Positions 22,365 to 34,712 are shown, counted from the first letter of the stretch. The stretch: 58,011 nt of DNA from Bondarzewia mesenterica (GCA_004802705.1 SGPL01000174.1:1-58011), one strand, 5' to 3'. Notes: generated by a model from the letters alone, not told the origin. Made by a program: numbers and translations.

Positions 22365-22721
22365 CCTGTATCTTGTAGAGTACTACCCATGCACCATTGG
22401 GTTCAAAAATTCAAAAGATAAATAGTAGGATGGATAGCCAAAAACGAAATAGGTTCGGCCCAAACCCTATCGCAACGCGAGAGTTGGTACGAGACTAAAA
22501 AAAACGAAACACACTGCGTTCCTTCTTAGTTGCCGCATTTGGCACACTTGCATCTTGCTTGTTTGGTTGGTGTTTGCGTGAAGCACACCAGGTTCAGCAA
22601 ACACCACACAGTGCAGACAACGGTTTTACGCGCGCCTCCATAGACTATCATCTCACCGCGCTAGATATCACTCTCAGTTTACCTCCAATTCATCTCAATT
22701 GACTTTGAGACTACCATCACT
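22365..22721. other. Intergenic between TAN1 and CAP2
   Basis: 357 bp, TAN1 3' flank and CAP2 promoter. No element was identified. Confidence 0.4.
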
Positions 22722-23857
22722 ATGGCTGATCTCGTGGACTGCATGCTTGACCTCCTGCGTCGGCTTCCACCTACCCAGATCGAGGAAAACGTATCAGCAC
22801 TCGTCCAGATTTGCCCCGACTATGCGGACGATTTGCTCGGGAGCGTGGATCAGCCGCTCAAGCTGAAGGTGGACAAGGCGACGGGTAAAGAGTACCTGGC
22901 TTGCGACTATAACAGGGATGGCGAGAGCTACAGGTACATACCCACATCCTGCGAATCCATCTTGAGACGGCCTATAGCAGGACTGAAGATATTGAAGGTC
23001 ACCGTGGTCGAATGAGTATGATCCACCACTCGATGATGGAACAGTACCATCACCGAAACTTCGAAAGCTGGAGATATTGGCAAACGAGGCATTCGACACA
23101 TACCGGGAGATGTACGCATGCTGCCTTGCACGGGTGACGCTCTTATTGACCCGTGCATGCATTTTAGGTACTACGAGGGCGGTGTGTCTTCGGTGTTCTT
23201 ATGGGACCTTGACGACGGCGGTTTCGCGGGTGTCGTGTTGCTAAAGAAGAGTACGTATCTTGATCTCCAACAATTCTCGCGATGAACTCTCCCTTATTCT
23301 GTGTTTACGAAATCTTTTATTGATGAACCAGCTCTGAACTCGACATCCTCATCCGAGCCATCTGGTAGCTGGGACTCCATCCATGTATTCGAAGCTGCAG
23401 AACGCGGGCGACAGGCGCACTATAAACTCACTTCGACGATTATGCTGCAGCTGGTCACAAAGCGAGGTAATGAAGAGATTTCAAGTAATGCGGATTCGGG
23501 CAAGGAGGGGAACAGATGGAAGCGCGAGGGTGAGGTCAGTCTGAGTGGAAGCATGACGAGACAGGTACGGAAGCTCTCGTCCTAGAATTTTCTGTAAGGC
23601 AACAGTGCTAACGAGTTCTTCCTACTTCGGGCGCACAGACAGAGCAGGATCATTCATTGCAAGACGCGAATTCTCATATCGCGAATACCGGACGAATGAT
23701 CGAGGAGATGGAGATCAAAATGCGTAACCTCCTACAAGAGGTGTATTTTGGCAAGACACGTGATGTCGTGTTTGATCTCCGTAGCATTGATAACCTAGAG
23801 AAGGCAAGAAGGCAGCGAGAACTGCAGAAGGAGCTGGTTGGATTTATCAAACGTTGA
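22722..23857 (+). CDS. CAP2: F-actin-capping protein subunit beta
   Basis: Exons 22722-22933, 22998-23111, 23168-23250, 23332-23564 and 23639-23857 give 286 residues, the normal family size. The protein pairs with the alpha subunit to cap barbed ends of actin filaments, in cortical patches and in dynactin. Diagnostic segments are [77 protein letters not shown] and the C-terminal tentacle region [19 protein letters not shown]. The [11 protein letters not shown] junction fixes the first intron (acceptor at 22997). A fungal insertion of about 30 residues ([18 protein letters not shown]) precedes the MTRQTEQDHS region. Identification is certain. Confidence 0.96.
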
Positions 23858-24214
23858 ATAGTCTGGGTGTTACGTGAAGCAATCAAGGGCTTGTGTGATA
23901 TCCGGTCGAATAGCATTGATTTCGCATCCATAAAACCGTGACACACCTAAGCGTAATATCTGGGGGCACATCATCGTGCGCAGTTACATCGGGGTTGTGT
24001 TCTCACACACGAGCCCGGTGTAGGTAAGATGTTATTGCGCGGTATATCACCGAGTCAATGCGTTCATTGCAAACCTTAAGAAACCGATCATTGCTCGTGA
24101 CGGGGCGGAATCAGCTCGCATATGGAAGGTACAACAATGATGTTCATAAATGCTACAAAAGACTCTATACACATGTGCGCGCGATGAAAACCCGCATAAG
24201 TTACGGTACACTCT
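23858..24214. other. Convergent intergenic region between CAP2 and PPIL3
   Basis: 357 bp between two convergent genes. No other feature was seen. Confidence 0.4.
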
Positions 24215-25023
24215 TCATAATCTCAATTGCTCGTCTGCAATTGGGTTCGCATGAATAGTGACCTGAGAAGATAGATAGGAAGAGCATGCGTAGTCAATGA
24301 GAAAGCGGTGCACATAGAGGTGGGGAGATCAGACGTACACTTGTCAGTCTGAGTTCCGTAAGAGGTCTGTTTTTGTTGGTCACCGGGATACGTTCCATCG
24401 CATCGAGGGTAGAATCAGCGCCATCAATCACTTTACCAAATATCGTATACTTCGAGTCAAGGTGTGGCTGTTTGGCATACGTGATGAAGAACTGGGATTT
24501 GTTGGTATCCGGGCCCGAGTTAGCCATGGCCACGACACCGCGCGCGTTGAACTGCAAGGGAACATCAAAGGTGATAGATGCTGTTAGTCAGTGTGAACGC
24601 GCCCGAAGTAAGCGATGACTGTACCTTGAGCGTGGAGCGAATCTCATCAGCGAATGGTTTGCCCCATATGGACTGCCCTCCCTTGCCTGTACCCGTAGGA
24701 TCCCCACATTGGATCATGAAACCTTTGATATTGCGGTGAAAAATGGTGCCATCGTAGGAGTTGGAAGCACACAGCGCCAAGAAGTTCTGAAGTGACTTCG
24801 TCAAAAAAGAAACACAAGGCAGCTGTGCTCAAAGTGTGTTACTTCAGCAGTCTTTGGCACTGCTTCACAGAAAACTTCAATCTAGAGGCTGTGAGTAAAC
24901 AAGGCGCTACTGACGCAGAGCAAGACAATGATAGGCACCTTGAGGTCCCCGAGGGTTGTATGGAGAGTGACTGACTACGTGGATTAGCAAATAATTGTTA
25001 CTAAAGGGAGAAGAACAGACCAT
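24215..25023 (-). CDS. PPIL3: Cyclophilin-type peptidyl-prolyl isomerase, PPIL3 type
   Basis: Six exons: 25023-25021 (ATG alone), 24974-24939, 24881-24843, 24786-24625, 24551-24339 and 24262-24215, all in phase, 166 residues. The product begins [20 protein letters not shown], includes [19 protein letters not shown], and carries [18 protein letters not shown] and IFGKVIDG. It ends [15 protein letters not shown]. These match the small PPIL3 class of cyclophilins found in spliceosome-associated fractions. The catalytic Arg (FHR) and the Gln of FMIQ are present, so isomerase activity is plausible. The initiation codon is separated from the rest of the reading frame by a 46-bp intron with a GTCTGT donor. 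Without this exon no in-frame ATG precedes the conserved start, which supports the model. Identification is certain. Confidence 0.93.
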
Positions 25024-25206
25024 ATGTCAATGAAGAAAAAAGTGTAAATAAAGGAAGTTGTTGACGGGTGAGACGCGGTGTTGTGAGTCTGACGCGCGCG
25101 CAGATAGAAGATTTCACGTGACATTATTATGTAATGTTAATGGCCTATTAAACCTGTCCATCCATCATCTCTCTTCCCCTTTACCATCACCCCCGGTCCC
25201 CCTCCC
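25024..25206. promoter_or_regulatory. Divergent promoter of PPIL3 and the G-alpha gene
   Basis: 183 bp between the two start codons. A TTATTATGTAATGTTAATGG tract at 25125-25144 and a pyrimidine-rich stretch precede the G-alpha start. No specific factor site is assigned. Confidence 0.5.
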
Positions 25207-27311
25207 ATGATACGAACTCACCGTCCCTCCTCCCTCTACTCCCAGGATGACCCTCTTGCCTTTGTCTTACGGCCCCCTGAGACAGAAACGGAGGGAGACA
25301 AACGGGCGAGGCTCCAAGCGGAAGCAAATGCAAAGAATATCTCGGACGCTATAGATGAGGAGCTCAAACTGGAGAAGAGAAAATATGACAAGTATAGGCA
25401 GGACGTCAAGGTACGCGCATATCAAGGACTCGATCTGAGGGGGGGGGTTCATGATTTTTCTTGCTATTGCTCCGTTTTCTAGCTTCTGCTCTTAGGACAG
25501 GCCGAATCGGGAAAGTCTACGCTCCAAAAGCAATTCCAGCTCATGTATGCCCCAGAGTCGTTGGACAAAGAACGACTCTCTTGGCGGATCGTGATATATT
25601 TTAATGTAGCACGATCCGTCAAGCGCTTACTGGATGTCCTCGAAGCATATGAGGACAATCCTGATGATGAGTCTACCATGGCCGAAGGAGCTGAGAATAC
25701 GTCGAACTCAGACCACGAATTTTCTCGTCCTGGTGGATCAGGTATCCTACTAGGTGGCAGGGACGGGTCTCCGTCTCTAGGATCATCGCCACACGAGTCC
25801 TCTATGCTTTCACCCGAAAGCGGCCCGACTTCAAAATCTCATGATCAAGCCAAATTTATTGCTACACTTCGCCTGCGTTTATCTCCTCTTGTTTCGGCTG
25901 AAAGGGCACTTGCTGAACGTCTCAGTGGGGGCGTTCAGGTGGTCGGATCTGGCAAAGGCAGCGTGTTCGTTCGACGTGGTTGGCAGTCCTCCGCATTCGG
26001 GACGAAGCTTGGGAAGAGCAGAAGGAGTTTGAGCTCTGTAGGTAGCGGACGTCCGAACAGTCGGACTGACAGTCGGGCCGGAACTCGTGCCAGCGTCGAC
26101 GACAGCGCAAGCGCCTCATTAGTCGTCATCGATGAGGTTGTTGAAGAAGTTGCCCGTATTCTGGAGGTTTGTCAAGAGGATATCAAAAGCCTCTGGGAAT
26201 GTGAGGCCGTACAGAAGTTGATCCAACAACGGCGTTTGCGGTTGGAGGAATGGACAGAATTGTGAGTAGATCAATTTCTTCTGATCATGTTGTCTGGATC
26301 CTTAGCCAGTATCTAACCCTCTTTTCAGTTTCTTAAGTGACATTGTTCGTATTTCAGCCCGCGGCTACGAGCCAACTATAGGTATCAGCTTTTTTATTCA
26401 AAGTTCCCGTATCAATAGCTACTGACAACGCTCGCTCAGACGACATCCTTCACGCTCGTATTCAGACCATGGGCGTTGCAGAGCACACATTTGAAGTACC
26501 GCTTCATGGAAAGTCCGTCACATGGCATCTGTTTGATGTTGGAGGTGCCAGAGGACAGCGACACTCATGGATCCCGTACTTCGATGATGCGAACGCGATA
26601 ATTTTTGTGGCACCAGTCAGCGCCTTTGATCAGGTTTGTTTAGAGATCTTTTCACGTCCGGTGGTCCTGACATGATTCATTCATTTTTAGTACCTTGAGG
26701 AGGACCCGCGAACGAACAGAATTGACGACTCGTTGCAACTTTTCACGCAAATCTGTTCGAATCCGCTTTTGAAGAACGTTCATATGGTGTTATTCTTGAG
26801 TATGCCTTTTTCTCACTCGCCGGCCATTGATCGCTGTTGACTAATAAGTGATTAATAGACAAGACTGATGTTCTGAAGGCAAAGTTAGAAAGTGGCGTGC
26901 GTGTGAACAGATAGTCAGTGCACAGTCTTCTGCGTCCCTTGCTCAAATCCAGCGGTATTCACTCCTTCCTGATAGCATCACCTCCTATGGTGATCGACCC
27001 AATGAGTACGAAGCTGTTCTGCAGTACTTCCGCTCGCACTTCCTCCAGGTACACCGACGGAATAATGAGCAGAAGCGGGTGCTATATACCCACTTCACCA
27101 GCGTTGTGGTGCGTTACGTTGTACACCCTTTGTTGATAAAATCGCTCATTTTAATGCCCGCATCAGGATACTAAAACCACTCGCAGCATCATTGCCAACG
27201 GTGAGACCAGTTGTTTTTGCCATGACTGGTATCAATGGATTGATCCTTGTACCGCATATAGTTCGCGATTCCATTTTCCGCGGCTACCTCAAGTCCGCGG
27301 CTCTCGTGTAG
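25207..27311 (+). CDS. Non-canonical G-protein alpha subunit with large insertion
   Basis: Nine exons (25207-25410, 25483-26261, 26329-26381, 26440-26633, 26691-26799, 26859-26913, 26976-27108, 27167-27200, 27262-27311) give about 536 residues against the usual 350. G-alpha subunits couple 7-TM receptors to effectors. The P-loop GQAESGKST, switch I ARIQTMGV, switch II FDVGGARGQRHSW, NKTDVL and the C-terminus VRDSIFRGYLKSAALV are recognisable. A Ser/Gly-rich insertion of about 150 residues sits in the helical domain. Two oddities stand out. The switch II Gln needed for GTP hydrolysis (DVGGQ) is Ala, although the switch I Arg is kept. The N-terminus is MIRTHRPSSLYS, lacking the MGxxxS/C lipidation signal. 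The position of intron 6 was chosen to give VNRYITSYGDRPNEY. The protein may be a slow or nucleotide-locked G-alpha, or one that relies on other factors. Confidence 0.9.
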
Positions 27312-28063
27312 GCTTGCAGTCGCCAGTTGTCCAACGAACTATCAAGTCACAACCTCCCATTTTCCTCGTCTCAATGCATGAACATTGCTCTCTACATTGC
27401 TTCTTGTTGATTTCAACCACTGTGTGTACGTTTAATTATTCGATTTTTGGAGTCTCCTGCTTCCGTCTTTCTGGTCGTTTGTATACTCGCGGCGCATCGC
27501 GCTTGCTGTCATCATAGCATCGTGGTCCTATCGTGTTGTTTTATATCATCACTGCCGGCATTAATGCTTGGTACGATCATTGTCAGATTCATACCCGGCG
27601 CTCATGTTCTTTACTATACTCTGTCTTTATCGCTATTCATATAAAATTATTCATACCCCACCCCCTTGTTCCGGTTTTGATGGAGTTTTGATGTATTTGT
27701 ATGGTATCATCATCAGATGTAATACGACTCGATTGTTCATTTATACGTGCATACAACCGTGCCATGAGGCAAGTGAGGCAGTGCTTAGATAGGGCATCTG
27801 CTGATTTAGGCAGCAAAAAAACGGATTTCGGTGGTTGGAGAGGAATGAAAGTTCAGCATCTTTTAAATGGCCATACACGACAAGCGTTGGCTTTGTTCGG
27901 CTTCGAAGGATGAGACTCACAATAAATATGGTTGAATAAACGATCTCGTTGCTTCGCGCCCAGTATCGAGGGTGGCCGATCCCTGACGGGCGCAAGGAAG
28001 TCTTTCAGTGACGGCGATGATGTCGATGTGCGGGTAGGAGCGCCGTTCGGAAGCTATGCCTTT
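27312..28063. other. Convergent intergenic region between the G-alpha gene and ASA1
   Basis: 752 bp, AT-rich, with short open frames only. Two 3' flanks are expected here. Nothing else was recognised. Confidence 0.4.
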
Positions 28064-29783
28064 CTACCGTTTGCCCCCGAAGTCCATCAACTCCCATATG
28101 GCGACCCGTCCGTCCTTACCGCCGCTCACTAACCACCGTTCCCTCCTTTCTTTCTCCGCAGCAGTCATTTCGTCGTCGGAGTCAAATTCCAAGTCTGTCT
28201 GCTGCCCTTTTATTTCCTCCTTCAAAGACTGATCCGCCGGACGCGCCCATGCAAGTGCCTGAGCGTTATCTTTGTGGTAGACAAGTGTGCCTAGGGGCTT
28301 CAGGGTTTTTGTGGAGTAAAGTCTGATCCTGTATAAATCGAAGGAGATCAATTAATGTAGATTGGAATCAAATGGAAGGGGACGAAAAACACGTACTTTC
28401 CGTCCCAGCCACCCACGGCACAGACCCGTCCGTCATCACGCAAGACGATGGAGCCATTCCCGGGGTGCTTTGTCCGGTGGGCTGAGCACGAAGTACTTAC
28501 GCTATTGGCGTCTATATTTAATGCCTGAGGAATATGAGCATACAAGACCGTCAGACGCATCGACTGGCCATTTCCAGCCGATTTGAGAACAGTATACAGA
28601 ACTCACTGCGAGATCGTAGCGCACGATGATGTGATCGGCGGAGACGGACAATGCAAAGTCGTATTTGATTGAAACCGCCATAGCCATGACTGGAATCATC
28701 ACATAGCAGGCGGATCAAGGCAAAAAAAAAAGAGTACAAGTCAGCTGTCATTGCGTACAAACAAGATCCGGGACAAACTCGTACCGGATTCAACGTGCAA
28801 CTTCGCAGTCCAACAACGCGCCCATCCTATGCCTTCAACTGAGCGCTCCTTATCAGCACGATACTGCCACATCGCCACGCTGCCATTCTCGTATGATGCG
28901 AGCAAGCGAAGACGTTTAAAACGGCTCTCTGAGTGAGAGGAAGAAGGCTCGGATGAGGTGCCTTCAGGCATGAGGTGCATTGACATGATGATCCCTGGGT
29001 GAGATGAGACGATGAAGATGATCCTCTCCCGTGCGCTGAGAAATTAGTGCATTGTTCGATCATACCAGTGGCATTTTTCACTCCTCTTCCATCGGTGCCT
29101 GGCATAATAGGAACATCGAGTTGCCCCTTGCCAATGGCGGCATGCAGTCGCTCTCGGGAAGGAAGGACCCATATGTCTGCCTTCATGTCATCACGAAAGT
29201 CGGCGGAAAAAAACGATCAGACTATCATTCATATAAATCGAATTTTAAAGGAGGAATCCGCACCAGTGACGACTCTATTAAATTGGGTACAGCGATCAGC
29301 GCCCGCTTCTCAGCAGTTTGATGCGGTTCGTCTAATTGAAGTAAAGAAAACCGGCAATAATTCAACGCATTCACGTCCATAGAATATGCCAAAGATGGCG
29401 TCGGCAATCCAGGAAGAGACGCTGATTCTCCAAGCACTGAGGTAGCCTGCTTAGGCCGATCCCACACATGTAGCTTATGGTCTCTGCTGTGACTATAGGA
29501 GTAGCGTGCATGCGCAAAACATCAGCACCGTGGCGGATGGCAGCAGAATTGATCCATGCACGAACGTGATCAGTTGTTCACCCCATTCTTGGATACCTAA
29601 AACACCGTCGGTGTGCGCTTGCCAGGAAGCCAACGCGCGTAGTGAGCGCGTCGAGGTGATGACGACGAGACCGGATGAGTCGCCGGAGTAAATCCGCTCG
29701 TTGTCTTCAGAAAGAGCTATAGCGCTTACTGATGATGAATGCGAGCGGATTAGATGTATCGGCGTGGGTGGTAGAGCAGACAT
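28064..29783 (-). CDS. ASA1: ASTRA-associated WD40 protein
   Basis: Seven exons, 29783-29566, 29492-29264, 29180-29066, 28994-28785, 28689-28607, 28524-28397 and 28328-28064, join in phase into about 415 residues. ASA1 (related to vertebrate GNB1L) is a WD40-propeller subunit of the ASTRA/TTT chaperone complex that matures PIKK kinases. The N-terminus MSALPPTPIHLIRSHSSSV opens the first blade (IYSGDSSGLVVITSTRSLRA). Later blades include RDHKLHVWDRP, LLASYENGSVAMWQY, ALSVSADHIIVRYDL, GRVCAVGGWDGKIRLYSTKT and the closing SGGKDGRVAIWELMDF. An acidic insert (DLEFDSDDEMTAAEKERR) lies before the last blade. An upstream non-ATG extension was rejected. ASA1 rather than another seven-bladed protein is chosen on the PTPIHLIRSH start and the short terminal strand. 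This is fairly certain. Confidence 0.88.
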
Positions 29784-30379
29784 CTTGTTTGTCTTCCAAA
29801 GCGACCTCCTCAGAACTTGTTGAACGCGAGACCAATGCGGCGAGACGAGACTGCGAGCCGGCTTCACACATGACCATCAATTCAAATCACGTGGACATCG
29901 ACGCGTTCGACAAAACAGGAGATACACACTACCAAGCGGGTATACAAATGGTTTGACAATAGTCAAACAGGGCAAGCGCGTAAGGAATACTGCCACAATA
30001 AATTCTGTACCGAGATAAGGCAGGCAAGCATCGCGAAAAGCACGAAAGCATGAAACGTTACACCTGACTATGCATGGTAGCGATCACGGCGGAATGTCAT
30101 CAAGACAATAACGGATGCGAAGAGTAAATGGGTATGTGTCGCAACTGCAGCGAGAGAAAAGAGACCGTACATATAGACATATTACGAGCAAATGCAGAAA
30201 GATATTGCAGTTGAGAGAGGAGGGGTTTAAAAACTACACTTCGAGCAAGGAGGACCAAAGCTCCACGAGAGGCGTGAACAGACGATGTTCAACATCATGA
30301 GCAAGAAAAAATGGGAGTGCGCAGACAAACGACCCCTGTGTGAGATGGGGGAAGAAGAGGGGAGGGGGGAACCGGGAGA
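29784..30379. other. Intergenic between ASA1 and the SH3 membrane protein gene
   Basis: 596 bp: ASA1 promoter and 3' flank of the next minus-strand gene. No element was recognised. Confidence 0.4.
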
Positions 30380-31319
30380 TTAGAAATTCGACCATGAAAC
30401 AAGCTCGTCTCTAGATGAGAATCCAGGACCGGCATCCATCTCCACGGTCACACCCAAGCTGGAGCTACGCATGGGGCGCGAGGCCTTGAGGCCTTTGATA
30501 GGCTTGACGAATACCCAGGCGGGCACGGCACCCATCTCGATGTCTCCAGACTTGAACACGCTGTCGCGTCCGACGATGCACCAGCCATCGTCAAACGACT
30601 GCACGACGGTGATTTTCTCTCCAAGATTGATGACGAGCTCGTCAGGGAGCACCGGGTTAAACAGCTGGCGGACCTTGCGTTTCTCGACGCCGCGGCTCGA
30701 AGACGAGGTGCTGAAGGCGGAGGCGGTGGACGAGCGTTTATCGAAGCTCATGAAGGAGCTGCGACGGGGAGAAAAGTCTGCGGTGAGGAAGGAGACGGTA
30801 GATACGGGGCGACCGGAACTGGAGTTTGATGGGGAGTGGCCGGAGATACGGGGAGGGTTGAGGGAAAATGAAAATGGTCGCGTAATAGTTCCGATATCCT
30901 TGTGGTACTGGATAATTTCTTCCTTCGTCGCGTCGGGGCGTACAATTGACTTATTCGGCATGACAATAGAGCGGCCAATTTGTGTCCTGGAGAATACATT
31001 GGGGTTGGACGTGCTATGATAGCGTGTTCAATACCAATGGAAGAATTTTGGAGACGCGAACAACTCACACAGTCGATGCCTCCTTTTCGTCTTCCCATTC
31101 CTTGACGATACCCTTGACAGTAAGGAAAGCACCATTCCTCTCCTCCTTCCTCTCCTTCTGGCTACGCTTTCTGTAAAAACGGATGATCAACCATGCAACG
31201 ATGGCAAGGACGATCACGCCGGCAACGGAAAATCCAGCGATAACCACGGGAGTGATTTTGTTATTGGAGTTATTGGTGGTGTCGCGAGAAAACAGGGTAT
31301 GAGGCGTGTAAGGTGCCAT
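30380..31319 (-). CDS. Single-pass membrane protein with cytoplasmic SH3 domain
   Basis: Two exons, 31319-31069 and 30986-30380, give about 285 residues. Residues 1-20 are a short Asn-rich ectodomain. ITPVVIAGFSVAGVIVLAIV and the following residues form one transmembrane helix near residues 22-45, and a basic juxtamembrane patch follows (FYRKRSQKERKEERNG). The middle is Ser/Pro-rich. The C-terminal SH3 domain starts KVRQLFNPVLPDELVINLGE and continues VVQSFDDGWCIVGRD, GAVPAWVFVKPIKG. The ALYDY-like and WW motifs of a normal SH3 are altered, but the W of DGWC is there, as is the PAW/PxxY-like end. The layout (TM plus C-terminal SH3) resembles yeast Fus1 and other polarity or fusion scaffolds. 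No orthology is claimed. Confidence 0.82.
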
Positions 31320-32094
31320 GGCGGAATGAGTGGGTTCCGTTTGCCTTACCTGGGGAGGGCGTTTGAAGTCGGTTAAAAGAGTGGATATATGAAAGAATGT
31401 GGATTTGCAGAGACGCTACAGTTAACAGTCGTGAATTGACACCCTGTCAAGATATCTGGTGGTGTGGCTCAGAAAAAGTTGTTAGGCAGAACAAAGCCTG
31501 AGACTGAGGGCCAAAGAGAGACCAACCAGATGAAGGGGGAGGGAGGAGAGAAAGAGATAGATTCGTATCGTTCAACCGGGAGACATAATCTCGGAACCTG
31601 TATGTTCCCAAATTGTTCCCAAACGATTGATTACTTACCGGATGCGGCAGCCCACGTGGTTATCACAATTAATGACATCTCAGATTCATCTCCTTGAATC
31701 TTGTCGCAGCCAATTCTCACCGCCAACTAGACCTACTTACGATTTAGCTCTAATTCTCTTGTACGACCTCTTCATTTAGTGAGAACCCTGTGTAAGAAAA
31801 ATTGCGACATAGGACATGTCTGTCCATATGGGTCGGGCATTATCTTCACCATTGCCTTGACAACTGTAGAACATAGCCGTGGGCCGATTAACACAATTTG
31901 ACAGGCACGAAATTATAAATCAGTCACCTTCAGGAGCCAAAGCTTCCCACTCTTGGCAAACTAGCACATGAGATTCAAAGCAATGGACCATGAAGTCAAA
32001 ACGCAGAATGGGCATGCGTTGTTGTCCATATTAGCATGAGCTACTGTATATCCAGAATAAAGTAAGTAGATTATGTTCGGTGAACTTCATGATA
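31320..32094. other. Intergenic between the SH3 protein gene and the sugar transporter
   Basis: 775 bp with no credible gene. It contains the SH3 gene promoter and the 3' flank of the transporter. Confidence 0.4.
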
Positions 32095-34712
32095 TCATTC
32101 TTCTCCAGCTACGAGCCCCTTGATCAGATCATACAAGCCCAGGTCTCTCTCGATCTGCGGCGACAGCGTCTCAACATTCAAAACCGCAGCACCAATATGA
32201 TTGTCGAAGACAAATGCACGTACCTGTTTCTTCAGTTGTGCGTCTTCCAGCCCCGCCGATGATCTGAATACAGCGTCAATCTCCTCGAGTGAAACATTGG
32301 CAGTCTCGGGGACAACGTAGGTTGACCACAGATACGCAGCGAAGCAAGCGCATGCGAAGACCATGAAAGTGCCGCTAATAAGATGGATTTTGTGTTTAGT
32401 TACAGTGATGGTCATCAACAACACGCTGTATAAAAGCGACGTACCTAGCCGAAATCTCCATCAACGCTGGCGTCACCAGACCGATCAAAACTACCGAGCG
32501 CCGGCCATAAGTTGTATACGCCAATAAGCAATATTTTACCACTCACAGTTATTGAGCCAGACGGAGGCAGTTGAGAGAGAAACGCCCTTGCTTCGCATTG
32601 ACAGAGGAAATACCTCACTCGGTAGGACCCATCCGACAGGGCCGAAGCTCATACCGTACGCAGCAATGAACAAGTACAGGCAGCTAATTCGTGGACATCA
32701 GCTATCACGATTGCCCAAGGCTAGTACTGAGCAGAACAATGTGCATACCAAATCGACACTGTGGCGGCTACCGAGTGCTCAGTCCAATTACCACCAAACT
32801 CGTAGACCTATTCATCGACCGAGTATTAGTTTAATCCACAGCGACGAAGTAATGATTTTCTCACGAGCAGACTAACAGCCAGATGTGAGCATGTCATCAT
32901 CGCACTGCCAGCTCTCAGAAGTGGTTTCCTTCCTAAACAGCCGTGAGTCGCGAATGACAGGCAGCGGTGGAAGACAGTATACCCCATTGGTCGATGTAAA
33001 GGATAGCTGGAAATACGGCGATAAGTTGGACGACGTTGATTCCGCCAGCCACCAGTAGATTCACAGTACTGCCGGTCAGGCCCAGACTCTGCAGAAGCAT
33101 TGGCCTGATAAAATCATGTATGAACGAGTGTGAACCACACAGGTAAGGATGATGTAAATACCCGTAGTAAATTAATGCATTGATCCCGCTCCACTCTGCG
33201 GATGAAGATCAACTCAAGTTAGTTGCCAATCGAGGAGTACGCACGTTGGAAGAACATGATCAAGACGCCGACAAGTGTTCTATCTATATACTTGTGATCA
33301 AAGAGTCTCGCCCACGCAAGCGCTTCATTGCGAAGGCGATTCTTGTCGTCCGTCCCAGTAGTCTGTTGAATGAGATCCGCTTCAACCTGCATCTCCAGCA
33401 ATTCAATCTACAAGCCAAACGTCAGCAACTGACGAAAACAACGCAGTTTGAAGATGAACCTGGAGTAGCGGGTCACTTGTAGACTCTTGGGAGGAGCGAA
33501 GCCGGAGCTTGGCCAAAGATGCAAGTGCTTCGTCGTTTTTCCCTCGATACACAAGAAGGCGAGGTGAGGGAGGGAGAAAGAACGATCCGAATGCCAGGAG
33601 AATCCCTGGGACTAGTTGCAGTCCTAATGGGACACGCCATGACAGGCTTCCAACGACTGTAGTCAATTGAAATCAGACACGAGTCGTAGATACTGAAAGG
33701 TAGCAGGTGGAATGCTTCACGCACTGTTGCGGGTGAAAAACCCTGTCCAAAAACCGATCACGCACCCGAGTACTATAGAGAATTGCTCAAGAGACATGAG
33801 CGATCCTCGGACTTCGGGTGGGCTGATCTCGGCCATGTAAAGTGGAGAAAGCATGCTGAAGCACCACATTCAATGAACTGCTGTAGATGTTAGAATTTGA
33901 GACAGAACCGACCTCAGTGCGCCAACGCCAAATCCGCCAATTGCTCTGCCCAAGACAATTTGGCTGAGAGACTTCGCAAAGCACTGTAACGCAGAACCTA
34001 TGCAGAAGACGACTGTACACAGCGCCGAATATCCGCCGGCATATAATCTGTCAAATATTCAGGAGACGACTGTGCACTACTTAGGATACGCACCACATGC
34101 GAATACTATAGATGTGCGCCGAGACACTCTATCTGCTAAGATACCACAGAGCAACGCTCCAAACAAACAGCCCAGCTCCAGTACCGCCGCTAAATGTTGA
34201 AGATTGGATTCCAGTCTCACACGTGTATCGATATTATCGAGACTGTTGTGAATACTCACTCATCAATCCCTTCTCCCAAGACCCGATAGGCCATCTTTGG
34301 ATAAAGTCGGTCATCACGAGCACGTTCGCGATGACGCCTTGGTCATATCCAAAAGTAAGACCGCCTATAGATGCGAATATCGCGCATCTGAATACGTAAG
34401 AGTTGTGCAGGAGACCCGAGAGACCCGTCGGTCCATAGGCGTAAGTGTAACCTTCACCGTCCGGATAGACGGTGAGCGTCCCGCCATGAGGCGTCGCGAG
34501 AGTCAAACCGGTCGTCTCCGGAGAAGTGAGGAGAGGGTGTGACAGCGAGTCTGGTTCAGAGTGCGCGCCGTCAGTGTCTGTGGCATCAGAGGAGAGCGCT
34601 AGGTATCCATCTGGTCGGCTTGGAGCTGTCTGCGATCAATAAATGTCAGTACACACCAGAATCTGACGCAGATTCGTCTCAGAGAGGAAGGGAACAAAGA
34701 AAGACAGACCAT
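32095..34712 (-). CDS. MFS sugar (hexose-type) transporter
   Basis: Fourteen exons join in phase to about 610 residues: 34712-34710 (ATG only), 34629-34260, 34189-34090, 34047-33913, 33855-33725, 33656-33460, 33407-33245, 33195-33162, 33104-32983, 32932-32877, 32807-32749, 32683-32547, 32490-32445 and 32374-32095. It belongs to the sugar porter family of the major facilitator superfamily in the plasma membrane. Motifs: FGYDQGVIANVLVM in TM1, ADRVSRRTSIV loop, LGRAIGGFGVGAL, PPSPRLLVYRGKNDEA, QQWSGINALIYYGPM, DQWGRKPLL, PSEVFPLSMRSKG and VPETANVSLEEIDAVF (the PETK-like end of TM12). A hydrophilic N-terminal extension of about 75 residues precedes TM1. The substrate cannot be decided. The first coding exon holds only the ATG, with a GTCTGT donor. 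The TM core is certain, the start less so. Confidence 0.85.
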
